Shown here: in pieces, positions 46,537 to 57,636 of the stretch
How the letters are laid out: each line of letters opens with the position of its first letter
Numbering within the stretch: position 1 is the stretch's first letter
Assembly: GCF_017638545.1 (NCBI RefSeq)
Contig: NZ_CP072110.1
Location: 2,418,001-2,482,000, forward strand
Reading direction: 5' to 3'
Source of the DNA: Psychrosphaera ytuae
GTDB lineage: Bacteria; Pseudomonadota; Gammaproteobacteria; Enterobacterales; Alteromonadaceae
DNA length: 64,000 nt
Notes under the pieces: model-generated
Seen by the model: only the letters and a program-made list of their open reading frames with translations
The model's database searches: none
What the model was told of the DNA's origin: nothing
Translations under genes and position numbers: made by a program

Positions 46537-48549
46537 TTATTTTTTTAGTAAGGCTCGTAAGTTGGCAATGTTTGCTTTGTTCTTTTCTTTTCTTTGCTCT
46601 TCAGATACAGCTTGGCCCTGTTTTTCCCAGCGAAGATCTTTTTGATCCAGCTCGTCCAAAAATCGCGATGGTTCGGTCATTATGGTTTCGCCGTACTGAC
46701 GACGCTCTTTGGCATAGGTCAAAAACAATTCTTTTTGTGCACGGGTAACGCCCACGTATGCCAAACGGCGCTCTTCTTCGATGTTGTCTTCGTCGATACT
46801 TGACTGGTGAGGCAGTAGACCTTCTTCCATGCCCACCATAAATACATAAGGAAACTCTAAGCCTTTAGATGCGTGCATGGTCATCAACTGTACTTGGTTG
46901 TTGGCCTCTTCTTCTTCGTTGCGTTCCATCATGTCTCGTAAAGTTAATTTACTAACAACCTCAGCGAGAGTGAGAGGCTCATGGTCGTCATCGCCGTCTA
47001 ACATTTGGTTAACCCAGCTATAGAGCTCACTGACGTTTTTCATTCTCATTTCTGCAGCTTTAGGGCTCGAACTGGTTTCGAACAACCAATCTTCGTAGTG
47101 AATACCCTTAATTAAATCTTTAACCGCCTCTTTGGGATCTGAGCGCAATACTTGATCTGATAATTCCACAAACCAACGAGTAAAGTACTGAATGGCGTTT
47201 TTGGCCGGCCCAGAAACCATCCCTAAAAAGGCGTTATCAAATGCCGCTTCAAATAAACTGATGTGTTTGTCATTAGCCAAAATGCCTAGTTTTTCCAGAG
47301 TTGCAGGACCAATTTGGCGGCGTGGTGTATTAATGATCCTCAAAAATGCATTGTCATCATCTTGGTTTACCAAGAGTCGCAGGTAGGCCATGATGTCTTT
47401 GATTTCTGCTCGAGAAAAAAAGCTGGTTCCGCCGCTAATTTTGTATGGAATACGGTTTGAGGTTAGGAGTTTTTCAAATATTCGACTTTGAAAATTACCG
47501 CGATACAAAATCGCATATTCACCATAATGGGTTTTGTTGGTAAAGCGATGAGCGATGATTTCGGCAATGACTCGCTCAGCTTCGTGGTCCTCATTTTTGG
47601 TTTGAATCACACGAATCGGCTGTCCGTACTCCATGTTTGTTTTTAATTTTTTGTCAAACACGTGCGGGTTTTTGTCGATTAAAACGTTCGCGGCATTTAA
47701 CACACAGCCCACCGAGCGATAATTCTGTTCGAGCTTGATGAGGTTAAGCGAAGGAAAGTCTTTACTTAATAAAACTAGGTTTTGTGGCTTAGCACCACGC
47801 CATGAATATATCGACTGATCATCGTCCCCAACGACAGTAAAGTGAGCTCTGGTACCAACGAGTAGTTTAACTAATTCATATTGGGAGGTGTTGGTATCCT
47901 GGTATTCGTCGACCAGTAGATAACGAATTTTGTCTTGCCAGCGCTGGCGCACTTCGTCGTTAGTTTTAAACAACAAAGTAGGGATCAAAATTAGATCATC
48001 AAAATCTAGGGCGTTGTAGGCACGTAACTGGTTTTGGTAGCGCATGTATAATTCGGCATAAAGAGCACTTTCAGAGTCTTCTGCAGTTGCAAGCGCCTGT
48101 TTGGGTAACACTAAGTCATTTTTCCAACTCGAGATTTTATTGATGAGTTGATAAATCGCTTCTTTGTCTTCGTTGAGCTCTGCTTCGGTCAATTCTTTTA
48201 ATAATGCAAAACAGTCTTGATCGTCGAACAAGGAAAAGTTTTGTTTGTATCCTAAAACTTTTATTTCTTTTTTAATGATATCGAGCCCTAAAGTGTGGAA
48301 CGTCGATATCCGCAAGCCTTTTGTTTTAGTGCGGTCAAGAGATGCACCGATACGCTCTTTCATTTCACGAGCGGCTTTATTGGTAAAGGTGACGGCTGCA
48401 ATATGTTTGGCCTGATATCCACAGTCTTCAATGAGGTGAGTTATCTTATTGATAATTACCCGAGTTTTACCCGAACCTGCACCTGCCAGGACCAGACAAG
48501 GCCCATTTACATAGGTTACAGCGGCTTGTTGTTCAGGATTTAATTGCAT
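46537..48549 (-). CDS. rep: ATP-dependent DNA helicase Rep
   Basis: UvrD/Rep superfamily-1 3'-5' helicase helping replication forks past obstacles. From the Met of [11 protein letters not shown] it has 670 residues, against 673 for E. coli Rep; a 24-residue upstream extension is judged spurious. Motifs are [12 protein letters not shown] (Walker A), [24 protein letters not shown] and the late [18 protein letters not shown]. Confidence 0.95.
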   Translation of the reverse strand: MQLNPEQQAAVTYVNGPCLVLAGAGSGKTRVIINKITHLIEDCGYQAKHIAAVTFTNKAAREMKERIGASLDRTKTKGLRISTFHTLGLDIIKKEIKVLGYKQNFSLFDDQDCFALLKELTEAELNEDKEAIYQLINKISSWKNDLVLPKQALATAEDSESALYAELYMRYQNQLRAYNALDFDDLILIPTLLFKTNDEVRQRWQDKIRYLLVDEYQDTNTSQYELVKLLVGTRAHFTVVGDDDQSIYSWRGAKPQNLVLLSKDFPSLNLIKLEQNYRSVGCVLNAANVLIDKNPHVFDKKLKTNMEYGQPIRVIQTKNEDHEAERVIAEIIAHRFTNKTHYGEYAILYRGNFQSRIFEKLLTSNRIPYKISGGTSFFSRAEIKDIMAYLRLLVNQDDDNAFLRIINTPRRQIGPATLEKLGILANDKHISLFEAAFDNAFLGMVSGPAKNAIQYFTRWFVELSDQVLRSDPKEAVKDLIKGIHYEDWLFETSSSPKAAEMRMKNVSELYSWVNQMLDGDDDHEPLTLAEVVSKLTLRDMMERNEEEEANNQVQLMTMHASKGLEFPYVFMVGMEEGLLPHQSSIDEDNIEEERRLAYVGVTRAQKELFLTYAKERRQYGETIMTEPSRFLDELDQKDLRWEKQGQAVSEEQRKEKNKANIANLRALLKK

Positions 48550-48708
48550 AAAAAAATAACACCTCTTGGAATGGGCGACTATGATATCAAATAAACTTGG
48601 TGAGGGTATAAGTCCGACCACTGCTTTTTGTTAGATAAATTAACTGCTCTCATTGGGTAACTCGTCTACACTGGTCAGGCTGACAGCGGTAATGGATTAG
48701 GAGACATC

Positions 48709-50268
48709 ATGAAAAAATCAGCGGTTTACTTAGCATTAGCTACTTCTCTTACTTGTACAACAGCACTGGCTGTTGAACCCGTAGTACATTCAACTCGAAC
48801 TCTAGGCAGCGGTGGTGGCGGCACAACATACGCACACTGGTCTGCAGCAGCCAACTATAACCCAGCACTTTTAGGTACTGCGACAGGTAAAAACTCAGCA
48901 GATGATGCCTATTTCATTCTCAATTTTTATGGTCGTATTGCTGACACTAAAGATGATGGTGACAGTATAGATGCATTAGAAAGCTTTGCCGATGACGTTG
49001 ACGCGTTCGAAGGCTTAGACAACCTAGATTTGTTAGAAAGTGAAATTTCAAATCTGCAAAACACAATAAACGCATCTAATAATTTAATCGATGGTTTAGA
49101 AGATATAGATGGTGCCGGTGCACAATCGACGATTGGTTTAAATATGGGTTTTGGCTTTGCGTTTGAATCTTTTTCTCTTGGCTTTAACGCTATGGCCAAA
49201 GTTGACTTTGGTGGAACAGCTAATATCGATGAAAACGATGTAGATTTGTTACGTCGTTATACGTCTTTGGGTCAAGTCTTATTGGATGATGTTCGTCCGT
49301 TATACGATGCAGCTCAAGAATTAGAAGCTCGATATTTAGTACTTGAAGCTGAAGCAGAGCGGTTGCGCAACAGCGGGTCTGCGACTCAAGAAGACATTGA
49401 CGCTGCCGAGCAGGCTGCGGCAGACGCAGAAGCGCTATTTCAGGATGCAGAAGACTTAGCGGAGCAAGCGAAGAATACCGAAGCCGGTATAAGCACTGAG
49501 TTTAGCGATATTTTTGATACTGAAACTCAAACTTTTAACTTTAGTGAAGACGATTTAGAGTCGGATGCCCGTTTTGCAGCTATTGGTTGGGCAGAAGTGG
49601 GTGTCACAGTTGGTTCTAAATGGGAACTGGCCAATGACAAACAATTGAGTGTAGGCGCAACAGTAAAGTCGGTTAGACTGGAGTTTTTTGATTACCAAAC
49701 CTCGACCTCTGATTTTGATGAAGATGATATTGATGGCGACGATTATCGCTCATCAAAAGATTTTATGACTGCTGACCTTGGTGCAGTGCTCTCTATGGAC
49801 GCGATGGATCAATGGCGAATTGGTGTTACGGTTAAAAACATTGTTGGTGAAGAAATCAGTAGTCGCCGCGACACACTAAAAGAAAACCAAGAGCCGTTGT
49901 TTTATGAAGTTGAACCGCAAGTTCGGGTTGGTACAAGTTATAATGGTGGTTGGTATCGTTTAGCTGCCGATTTAGACCTAACGGAAGCTAAAGGACCAAC
50001 ATTTGCTGATGGCACTCAATTTTTCAAAGGTAGTCAGTACGGCAGCCTAGGCGCAGTTATTAATGCGTGGGAATTTGTTGAGCTGCGTGCTGGTTATCGT
50101 CATAACTTTGCTAGTGATGATAGTCAAAACCGAACAGAGGAAAGTGATGGCGTTATTACCTTAGGCGCTGGTTTATATCTCTGGGCAGTTCAGTTTGACT
50201 TGGCTTTACAAGCCTCACCTGAACTAGATGATGTCGGCGGTGGCCTGCAAGCGATGATCACTTTCTAA
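48709..50268 (+). CDS. TraF-like/FadL-like outer membrane protein with internal coiled coil
   Basis: 519-residue secreted protein (signal ending ALA-VE) of the group annotated as conjugal transfer TraF in marine bacteria. It is probably a FadL-like barrel and has no conjugation genes around it. The start after the signal, TRTLGSGGGGTTYAHWSAAANYNPALL, is characteristic. Residues about 195-262 are an Ala/Glu-rich coiled coil inserted in the barrel; the last residues (GGGLQAMITF) form a barrel-end signal ending in Phe. Strongly acidic, as expected for a marine surface protein. Its substrate is unknown. Confidence 0.7.
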   Translation: MKKSAVYLALATSLTCTTALAVEPVVHSTRTLGSGGGGTTYAHWSAAANYNPALLGTATGKNSADDAYFILNFYGRIADTKDDGDSIDALESFADDVDAFEGLDNLDLLESEISNLQNTINASNNLIDGLEDIDGAGAQSTIGLNMGFGFAFESFSLGFNAMAKVDFGGTANIDENDVDLLRRYTSLGQVLLDDVRPLYDAAQELEARYLVLEAEAERLRNSGSATQEDIDAAEQAAADAEALFQDAEDLAEQAKNTEAGISTEFSDIFDTETQTFNFSEDDLESDARFAAIGWAEVGVTVGSKWELANDKQLSVGATVKSVRLEFFDYQTSTSDFDEDDIDGDDYRSSKDFMTADLGAVLSMDAMDQWRIGVTVKNIVGEEISSRRDTLKENQEPLFYEVEPQVRVGTSYNGGWYRLAADLDLTEAKGPTFADGTQFFKGSQYGSLGAVINAWEFVELRAGYRHNFASDDSQNRTEESDGVITLGAGLYLWAVQFDLALQASPELDDVGGGLQAMITF

Positions 50269-50331
50269 GTCAATTATAGGTGAAGTTAAAAGCGTATTGA
50301 TGATCAACATTGGTTAACAAAACGTAAAAAC

Positions 50332-50356
50332 AAAAGGCCACTCGTGGCCTTTTTTG
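50332..50356 (+). terminator. Terminator after the TraF-like gene
   Basis: AAAAGGCCAC/GTGGCCTTTT hairpin with T run, about 65 bases past the stop. Confidence 0.88.
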
Positions 50357-50443
50357 TTGAAAGCTTTTTTTATTCAATAATAATTTATTTGATATGGTTA
50401 GTAGAGCACATACAATAGTCAAAAATACTGTACTGAGATAGTT

Positions 50444-50704
50444 ATGATAGATCCAAAAAAAATAGAGCAGTTCGCTAATCAAGTTGTTGATGCAATGCCT
50501 GCAAGTGTAAAAACATTTGCTGATAATGCCGAAGAAAAGTTTAAAACTGTGCTGCAAAATAAATTAGCGCAACTTGATGTAGTAAGTCGTGAAGAGTTTG
50601 ATATCCAAACACAAGTATTGGCACGCACTAGAGCAAAATTAGAAGCATTAGAGTCGGAACTGGCTGAGATTAAGGCATCTTTAGCTAAAAACGACCAAGG
50701 CTAA
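50444..50704 (+). CDS. ubiK: Ubiquinone biosynthesis accessory factor UbiK
   Basis: 86-residue YqiC/BMFP-type protein helping the Ubi complex in aerobic ubiquinone synthesis. It begins MIDPKKIEQFANQV and ends in a trimeric coiled coil (REEFDIQTQVLARTRAKLEALESELAEIKASL). After the stop, the tail sequence AAAACGACCAAGGC recurs once with one change, suggesting a small slip duplication. Confidence 0.92.
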   Translation: MIDPKKIEQFANQVVDAMPASVKTFADNAEEKFKTVLQNKLAQLDVVSREEFDIQTQVLARTRAKLEALESELAEIKASLAKNDQG

Positions 50705-50754
50705 AAACGACCGAGGCGAAAACGAATAAGTTACATTAGTGCTGACTTTCATTT

Positions 50755-50793
50755 AACAAAAGGCTCACTTCATCATTGTTTTGAGCCTTTTGT
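50755..50793. terminator. Bidirectional terminator between ubiK and the GGDEF gene
   Basis: AACAAAAGGCTCA/TGAGCCTTTTGTT arms with a 14-base loop, directly against the stop of the convergent gene. Confidence 0.85.
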
Positions 50794-52023
50794 TTATTCA
50801 AAAATAACTTTATTCTTACCTGTTTGTTTCGCTTTGTACAAACGCTCGTCAGCTAAGTTCATTAGGTTATCTAGGCTGATATCCTCTTCACAGGCTACGC
50901 CTATACTGACCGTACAGTAAATCGTTTCACCTCCAACCTTGATTGGGGTATCGGCGAGCTCCTCTCGGAACCCATCCAAACTTCTAATCGTTGCCATAAA
51001 GTCGTATTGATCAAAGAAAACACTGAACTCTTCTCCGCCCAAGCGAGAGACTAAAAAGTCTTGAGCAAAGTGGTCTGTTAATAATTGGGCAATGGTTTTT
51101 AACACTTCATCACCGGCATCGTGACCGTAATTATCATTGATAGATTTAAAGTTATCTATATCCATCATGGCTAATGAGTGGTGACCTGGTAACGACATTT
51201 TTGGGGTGACGGTCTCAAAATAAAAACGTCGATTTGCTAAGTTGGTTAGGTAATCGGTATTGGCTTGGCGACGAATGGTCTCAATTGACTGCAAGTAGTC
51301 AACGTTCTGCAATACACGACAGTAGAACTCTTCTAAACAAAATGGTTTTTGTAAAAAGTCGTTGGCACCGTTTTTGATGAATTTTGCCGTCAGTGCTTGT
51401 GAGTCCGCACCCGATATTCCGATGATACCAATCTCATCCTTGGTATATTTAGCGCGGACTTGATTACAGAGCTCAATACCATCCATGTTGGGCATTTCTT
51501 TATCGGTAATAATCAATCGCACATCGGGATGATCATCTAATACTTCAAGGGCATTGACGCCGCACTTTGCTTGAACAACTGTAAAATTGTGTCTATTGAG
51601 CAGGTGGGTGAGATATGATCGTGAACTTGAAGAATCATCTACTACCAAAATTTTTACAGAAGGGTTGTTTTGTAGACGTTTGAGTAGAGTTAGCACGTAG
51701 TGAAAGGCTTGTTTACTCTCTTTAGTAATGTAGTCAATGACGGGCATGCGTAAAATATTGTTACGAGTTTTATCATCTAACATACCTGTCATAACTATGC
51801 CGGGGAGTTTGCGATCTAATATGTATTTTATTGCTTCTCCGTCTGGCGCATCGGGTAAGCTGTAATCAATGATCGCACAATAAAACTCACCAAAGTGGTC
51901 TGTTAGCTCTTTTACTTGAGCCAGTGTTTTGGCAACCACTGGCTCCATGCCTGCTTTTCTCGCGATGCTTTTGTGCAAAGTAATGATCGGGAGGCTATCC
52001 TCTACGATTAAAATTTTTCTCAT
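50794..52023 (-). CDS. Diguanylate cyclase with two receiver domains (REC-REC-GGDEF)
   Basis: 409 residues laid out like PleD. The first receiver has its phosphorylation Asp at 53 (CAIIDYSLPD), the second at 174 (IITDKEMPNMDG). The GGDEF domain has GGEEF at 329-333, compatible with c-di-GMP synthesis. The upstream product-inhibition site RxxD is not present (AQDF at that place), so feedback inhibition is doubtful. The kinase partner is not adjacent. Confidence 0.92.
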   Translation of the reverse strand: MRKILIVEDSLPIITLHKSIARKAGMEPVVAKTLAQVKELTDHFGEFYCAIIDYSLPDAPDGEAIKYILDRKLPGIVMTGMLDDKTRNNILRMPVIDYITKESKQAFHYVLTLLKRLQNNPSVKILVVDDSSSSRSYLTHLLNRHNFTVVQAKCGVNALEVLDDHPDVRLIITDKEMPNMDGIELCNQVRAKYTKDEIGIIGISGADSQALTAKFIKNGANDFLQKPFCLEEFYCRVLQNVDYLQSIETIRRQANTDYLTNLANRRFYFETVTPKMSLPGHHSLAMMDIDNFKSINDNYGHDAGDEVLKTIAQLLTDHFAQDFLVSRLGGEEFSVFFDQYDFMATIRSLDGFREELADTPIKVGGETIYCTVSIGVACEEDISLDNLMNLADERLYKAKQTGKNKVIFE

Positions 52024-52147
52024 GAATACAGTCTATTAGCCTACAAAAATTGGAGTTAAACACTTATTTAATCTAGCTACAATTGCAACAATGTTACAAA
52101 TTGATACAGAGTTAATTAGTTTCGTGTATTACAGTGTAGTTAATAAA

Positions 52148-54256
52148 TTAAGCATTTCCGTATATTTGTTTGTCACCTAACCAACGTGTTGTGAGTTTGT
52201 CGACTATTTCGGGAGAATCATGAGTGATATGCTTGGCGTATTCCATTGCCTGCTCTACCAAAACTGCATCGCGTTCGAGGTCTGCAATTTTAAAATCCGC
52301 TAAACCAGTTTGGCGAGTCCCCAAAATTTCACCTGCACCGCGTATTTCTAAATCTTTTTGGGCAATGACAAAGCCGTCATTAGATTCGCGTAGTACACCA
52401 AGGCGTTGTTGTGCAGTGTTTGATAACGGTGGGCTATACATTAACACACAATGTGACTGCAGGGCGCCACGCCCGACTCGACCTCGAAGCTGATGGAGTT
52501 GGGCGAGACCAAGGCGCTCTGGGTTTTCTATTATCATTAGGCTTGAGTTCGGTACGTCCACACCTACCTCAATAACCGTGGTCGCAACAAGTAGATTAAG
52601 CTCACCAGATTTGAACTCCGCCATGACAGCTTGTTTTTCGTCGGCCTTCATTCGGCCGTGAACTAACCCAATTTTGAGTTGTGGTAATTTGCGTTGTAGT
52701 TCTGCACAGGTCTCTTCTGCAGCTTGGCATTGCAAAACCTCACTTTCTTCCACTAAGGTACAAACCCAGTAGGCCTGTTGGCCGGTTTCTAAGCATACTT
52801 GCTTGACTCGCTCGATGACTTGCTCTCTTTTGGTATCTGGCATAACCACCGTAGTGACAGGTGTTCGGCCTGGAGGCAGTTCATCAATAACTGAGCAATC
52901 TAAATCGGCATAGGCAGTCATAGCTAACGTCCGAGGAATGGGAGTTGCGGTCATTACTAACTGGTGTGGGTAACAGACTGTATCTGCTGAATGTATTGCA
53001 CCTTTGTTTCTGAGTGACAGACGCTGGTGAACACCAAATCTATGTTGCTCATCAATGATGATTAAGGCTAATTTGGCAAATTCGACCTGGTCTTGGAAGA
53101 TCGCATGTGTCCCTACAATGAGCTGCGCCGAACCATCGCCAATATCCTGTAATGCGACCTTTCGTTCAGCCGCTTTGGTTTTTCCAGCAAGCCAAGTGAC
53201 TTTTATACCTAGTGGCTCAAACCAAGACTTAAAGCTATTAGCGTGTTGTTCTGCCAAAATTTCGGTTGGTGCCATGAGTGCGACTTGATAACCCTGCTGA
53301 ATGATGGTTAAAGCCGCCAAAGCCGCAACTAGAGTTTTACCAGAGCCAACGTCGCCTTGAACTAAGCGCATCATTGGCACAGCTTGACTTAGGTCATTAT
53401 TGATTTCACTAACCACTCGCTGTTGCGCCCCAGTAGGACTAAAGGGGAGTTGTTTCAAAAAGACTTCAACAAATGATTCACCAGTATTTGGGGCCTGACA
53501 AGAAAAAGGAATGGCAGAGACTACCTGAGTATTCTTTTTGATGGTGAGCATACTAACTTGGTAAGCGCATAGTTCTTCAAAAGCGAGTCGTTGTTGAGCG
53601 GGGTGAATACCCAGCTCTAAAAGACTGGTATCTGTATCTACAGGAGGGCGGTGACATAATTTTATTGCATCAACAAAAGAGTATTTACCACTGTCGCCAA
53701 CCGGGGTGACTAGTTCTTCAACTGTGTATTTTTCGAGACGGCTCAAAGCTTGCTCTGTGACTGAGCGCAAAGATGCTTGTTTTACCCCTTCGGTGGTCGG
53801 GTAAACAGGTGTCAAAAACTCTTCTACTTCGACGTCGTGTTGTGACTCTAACCTTTTGTATTCTGGATGCATGATCTCAGGGCCAAATCGACCGCCGCGA
53901 ATTTCACCAAAACATTTAAACCAAGCGCCGGTTTCAAATTGGTTTTTTTGGGCCGCAGAAAAATTAAAGAACCTCAAGGTCATACTGCCTGACGCATCGT
54001 TAATTTTGACCAATAGCATGCGTTTACGGCCAAATTGAATATTGGCAGAAGTGACTTGTCCAACGATGGCTACATGACTGCCAGGAAGCGTAGAGGCTAT
54101 AGGGTATATCCGAGAGCGATCTTCATACCGCAAAGGCAAGTGGAATAAGGCATCTTCGACGGAGTTAATGCCAAGCTTTTTTAGTTTTTCTGCGACTTTG
54201 GGGCCAACCCCTTTTAGAGTGGTGATCGGCACCGCTGCTAGAGAGGTTAGCGCCAT
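52148..54256 (-). CDS. recG: ATP-dependent DNA helicase RecG
   Basis: Branch-migration helicase of 702 residues (E. coli 693) that remodels stalled forks and Holliday junctions. An N-terminal wedge/OB domain is followed by the helicase core with LVQGDVGSGKTLVA, IIDEQHRFGVHQR, MTATPIPRTLAMT and HGRMKADEK. Last of the gmk-rpoZ-spoT-ridA-trmH-recG block. Confidence 0.97.
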   Translation of the reverse strand: MALTSLAAVPITTLKGVGPKVAEKLKKLGINSVEDALFHLPLRYEDRSRIYPIASTLPGSHVAIVGQVTSANIQFGRKRMLLVKINDASGSMTLRFFNFSAAQKNQFETGAWFKCFGEIRGGRFGPEIMHPEYKRLESQHDVEVEEFLTPVYPTTEGVKQASLRSVTEQALSRLEKYTVEELVTPVGDSGKYSFVDAIKLCHRPPVDTDTSLLELGIHPAQQRLAFEELCAYQVSMLTIKKNTQVVSAIPFSCQAPNTGESFVEVFLKQLPFSPTGAQQRVVSEINNDLSQAVPMMRLVQGDVGSGKTLVAALAALTIIQQGYQVALMAPTEILAEQHANSFKSWFEPLGIKVTWLAGKTKAAERKVALQDIGDGSAQLIVGTHAIFQDQVEFAKLALIIIDEQHRFGVHQRLSLRNKGAIHSADTVCYPHQLVMTATPIPRTLAMTAYADLDCSVIDELPPGRTPVTTVVMPDTKREQVIERVKQVCLETGQQAYWVCTLVEESEVLQCQAAEETCAELQRKLPQLKIGLVHGRMKADEKQAVMAEFKSGELNLLVATTVIEVGVDVPNSSLMIIENPERLGLAQLHQLRGRVGRGALQSHCVLMYSPPLSNTAQQRLGVLRESNDGFVIAQKDLEIRGAGEILGTRQTGLADFKIADLERDAVLVEQAMEYAKHITHDSPEIVDKLTTRWLGDKQIYGNA

Positions 54257-54265
54257 AATAGTCCG

Positions 54266-55048
54266 TTAGTTACAAGTATCAGTAAACGACTCAGGTTCAA
54301 ATTCAAATGTCTGATTCGTATGAGTAAAGTCTACTCTACGTGATTTTTTGTCAGCTGGCAGTAAATTATATTTATCTTTTAACTCAGTGTACCAACTGCG
54401 AGGTACATCAATCTGACCTTCAGCGTCTAAAGGCGGGTATGGAGTGCCGGTTCTTACACAAAGCTCAGCATAAATTGGGTGGCCACCTTCAAACAACATT
54501 TGATGACGGATGGCGTCGCTGATCATCGGTTTGTCATACATGCCGGCTTCGATTCGTTGGCGCTGAGCTTCATACATGATTAGGGCACCAGCGACACTGA
54601 CATTAAGCGACTCAACCATGCCAAACATAGGAACGACTACATGGTGATCTGCAAGTTCTAGTGCAGTATCAGAAATACCATCTCGTTCTTGGCCTAGTAT
54701 CAAAGCAGTCGGCTTTGTGTAGTCGATTTGACGATAATCTACGGCCTTATCAGACAAGTTAGTTGCAAGTACTTGCATGCCTTGCTGTTTGAACTGTTTT
54801 ATCGCCGCTTCGGTGTCGGGTTGTTCGGTAATTTTGACCCACTTTTGACTTCCAGATGCACGACCGCCGGATAACCACCTGCTTTCTGTGGTGTAGATAG
54901 CATGTATATTATGGATACCAACAGCATCGGCAGTCCGAATAATGGCCGAAAGATTGTGGGTCTTGTGAACTTGCTCCATGCACACCGTTAGATCGGGTTG
55001 ACGTTTGTCTAAGATTTCCGTAATTCGATTAAATCGCTCTGGCGTCAT
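54266..55048 (-). CDS. trmH: tRNA (guanosine-18-2'-O)-methyltransferase TrmH
   Basis: SPOUT-fold methyltransferase of 260 residues. The family motifs HKTHNLSAIIRTADAVG, ALILGQERDGIS and VESLNVSVAGALIMYEA (knot and SAM site) are all present. The tail is about 30 residues longer than E. coli TrmH (229). Lies 9 bases before recG as in E. coli. Confidence 0.94.
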   Translation of the reverse strand: MTPERFNRITEILDKRQPDLTVCMEQVHKTHNLSAIIRTADAVGIHNIHAIYTTESRWLSGGRASGSQKWVKITEQPDTEAAIKQFKQQGMQVLATNLSDKAVDYRQIDYTKPTALILGQERDGISDTALELADHHVVVPMFGMVESLNVSVAGALIMYEAQRQRIEAGMYDKPMISDAIRHQMLFEGGHPIYAELCVRTGTPYPPLDAEGQIDVPRSWYTELKDKYNLLPADKKSRRVDFTHTNQTFEFEPESFTDTCN

Positions 55049-55063
55049 GGCCGGTTCCTACTA

Positions 55064-55453
55064 TTAAACGTCAGATAGCTCTAATACGCCGTCGATTTCT
55101 ATTTGAACACCCTTCGGCAATGCAGCGACCTGCACAGCAGCACGTGCTGGGAAAGGTTCAGCAACGTATTTGGCCATAATTTCATTGACCGTAGCAAATT
55201 GACCTAGGTCGGTAAGAAAGATGTTCAGCTTTACAGAATCTGCAAGCGACCCGCCGGCAGCTTCACAAACTGCACTCAGGTTTTTGAATACTTGCTCAGC
55301 TTGAGCCGTAAAGTCTTCAGAAACAATTTCCATGGTTTCAGGTACTAGAGGGATTTGACCAGATAAATAAACGGTCGTGCCTACTTTGATCGCTTGGTTG
55401 TAAGTACCAATAGCGGCAGGTGCCGCGTCTGTATTAATTACTACACGTGTCAT
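55064..55453 (-). CDS. ridA: RidA family enamine/imine deaminase
   Basis: 129-residue trimeric enzyme clearing reactive 2-aminoacrylate. Start [21 protein letters not shown], the Arg in [16 protein letters not shown] and the final EIDGVLEL are typical. It sits between spoT and trmH. Confidence 0.93.
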   Translation of the reverse strand: MTRVVINTDAAPAAIGTYNQAIKVGTTVYLSGQIPLVPETMEIVSEDFTAQAEQVFKNLSAVCEAAGGSLADSVKLNIFLTDLGQFATVNEIMAKYVAEPFPARAAVQVAALPKGVQIEIDGVLELSDV

Positions 55454-55474
55454 AATAAAATTCCTGTTGATGGA

Positions 55475-57571
55475 CTATTTACGGTGAACGCGTTGAACGT
55501 CCGGCATAGTCCTGATCTTTTTAATCACACGAGCAAGATGTACACGGTTTTTTACCGATACGTCTGCGGTGATGACATAAATATTTGACTCTTTTTCTTC
55601 CGTAAAAATATGTTCTACGTTGGAGTTAGCTAAAGAGATGAGGTGTGTGACTTTGGCAAGCGCACCTTGGTGATTGATTAATTCAATTTTTAGTGTGGTG
55701 ACGTATTCTCTGTCTGAGTTTTCGTCCCACTTTAATTTGAAGAATTTAGCGGCGTCTTTTTCCCAACCACGACAGTTAGGGCAATCTTCTCTATGGACAG
55801 TTAAGCCTTTACCTTGAGAGACATGGGCAACGATTTCGTCGCCGTGAATTGGGTGACAACACTTACTGTACGTTACCAACATACCTTTGGCGCCAGCAAT
55901 CGGCACGTTGTCTTCTTTGCTAGGGCTAGTCGGCTCGTCCGAGTTAAGTAAGCGGTTACTTATGGTTAAGCCCATAAGATTACCCAAGCCAATTTCTCTA
56001 TGTAAGTCTTCAAGGCTGTCTAAATGGAAATCATCCAGCAGTTTATTGACTCGCGTCGGCTCGATGTCTTCAATACTGACACCAGCTAACGCAGAATTTA
56101 ATAATCGACGGCCTAGGTTGATGGCCTCGTTGGTTCGCTGGTGTTTTAGGTAGTTACGAATACCCAATCGCGCTTTTGCGGTCACCACAAAGTTTAACCA
56201 ATTGGCGTTTGGTTTGACGTTTGGCGACGTCATTATTTCGACGGTTTGACCAGTGTCTAGCGGCTTACTTAACGGATGAGGCTTGCGGTCAACTTTGGCA
56301 CCAACACATGTGTTACCAACATCAGTATGAACTGAGTAAGCAAAATCAACAGGAGTGGCTCCCATTGGTAATTCATGGATCTTACCGTCTGGTGTGAAAA
56401 CATAGATTTCTTCTGGGAACATCTCTGTTTTAACGTTTTCGATAAACTCAAACGACGAGCCAGCGCTTTGTTGAAGCTCAAGTAATGTTTGCATCCATTG
56501 GCGTGCACGAGTTTGTGCAGTGTTACCTTTGCTTTCACCGGCGCCCTTGTATTGCCAGTGAGCCGCAATACCGCGGTCAGCTAATTGCTCCATATCATGG
56601 GTGCGAATTTGGATTTCAATTGGAATACCATGAGGGCCGATAAGCGATGTGTGCAAGGACTGGTAGCCATTAGACTTTGGAATTGCAATGTAATCTTTAA
56701 AGCGCGTTTCAATTGGCTTATAAAGATTGTGCATCACACCAAATACGCGGTAACAAGTATCGACGTTGTCGACGATAATACGAAACGCATATATGTCCAT
56801 CACTTCGTTGAACATCAGCTCTTTGTTCAACATTTTGCGATAAATACTGTAAAGGTGCTTCTCGCGGCCAAGTACTTCGCCAGAGATCCCCACTTCTTCA
56901 AGTCGAGTTTCTATCTCAGTTTGGATATTTTGAATGACTTCTTTTCGGTTTCCGCGGGCTTGTTTAACCGCTGCCGCTAAGGCACGGGAGCGCATTGGGT
57001 AAAGCGCTTCAAAACCGAGATTTTCAAGTTCGTTTTTAAACTCATGAATACCGAGGCGATTGGCGATCGGAGCGTAAATTTCCAGGGTCTCTTTGGCGAT
57101 ACGACGTTTTTTATCCGGGCGTAGGGCGCCAAGTGTGCGCATGTTGTGCGTACGGTCGGCGAGTTTAATCAATATGACCCGAATATCTTGAGTCATCGCC
57201 ATGACCATTTTTCGGAAGTTTTCTGCCTGAAATTCTTTTTTGTCTTTGAATTTTAATTTGTCGAGCTTTGAAACACCTTCGACCAAGTCGGCTATGGTAT
57301 CTCCAAACTCATCGGCCAAATCTTTTTTAGATACAGGAGTATCTTCAATGACATCATGCATGAGAGCCGCGGCGAGGGTTTCGTGATCCAACTTCATGTT
57401 GGCAAGCAAGGCAGTAACTGCAACTGGGTGAGTAATGTAAGGATCACCACTAGAACGCATTTGGCCCTCGTGGGCATCACGTGCGACGACATAGGCACGC
57501 TGAACAATAGCGACCTGATCTGCTGGCAAATACGCCGAAATTTGTTGCTTTAAACCTTCAAATAAATACAC
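55475..57571 (-). CDS. spoT: Bifunctional (p)ppGpp synthase/hydrolase SpoT
   Basis: Stringent-response enzyme of 698 residues. The HD hydrolase domain is intact (AALMHDVIEDT), followed by the synthetase region (YRKMLNKEL, YQSLHTSLIG), TGS (EIYVFTPDGKIHELP), a Cys-rich zinc-finger part (SKCCHPIHGDE, CPNCRGW) and a C-terminal ACT domain. The ACT segment resembles SpoT rather than RelA, and the HD motif confirms hydrolysis. Confidence 0.96.
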   Translation of the reverse strand: MYLFEGLKQQISAYLPADQVAIVQRAYVVARDAHEGQMRSSGDPYITHPVAVTALLANMKLDHETLAAALMHDVIEDTPVSKKDLADEFGDTIADLVEGVSKLDKLKFKDKKEFQAENFRKMVMAMTQDIRVILIKLADRTHNMRTLGALRPDKKRRIAKETLEIYAPIANRLGIHEFKNELENLGFEALYPMRSRALAAAVKQARGNRKEVIQNIQTEIETRLEEVGISGEVLGREKHLYSIYRKMLNKELMFNEVMDIYAFRIIVDNVDTCYRVFGVMHNLYKPIETRFKDYIAIPKSNGYQSLHTSLIGPHGIPIEIQIRTHDMEQLADRGIAAHWQYKGAGESKGNTAQTRARQWMQTLLELQQSAGSSFEFIENVKTEMFPEEIYVFTPDGKIHELPMGATPVDFAYSVHTDVGNTCVGAKVDRKPHPLSKPLDTGQTVEIMTSPNVKPNANWLNFVVTAKARLGIRNYLKHQRTNEAINLGRRLLNSALAGVSIEDIEPTRVNKLLDDFHLDSLEDLHREIGLGNLMGLTISNRLLNSDEPTSPSKEDNVPIAGAKGMLVTYSKCCHPIHGDEIVAHVSQGKGLTVHREDCPNCRGWEKDAAKFFKLKWDENSDREYVTTLKIELINHQGALAKVTHLISLANSNVEHIFTEEKESNIYVITADVSVKNRVHLARVIKKIRTMPDVQRVHRK

Positions 57572-57636
57572 CGAACAACTCAGTAGAAATGTGATTAGAC
57601 TTGATTTGAGTATAAAAAAAGAATTTTAGGAAGGAA

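Noticed and set aside
48709..50268. Conjugation function suggested by TraF-like family naming
   Set aside because: No other transfer, relaxase or plasmid genes anywhere in the window; the protein looks like an outer-membrane barrel.
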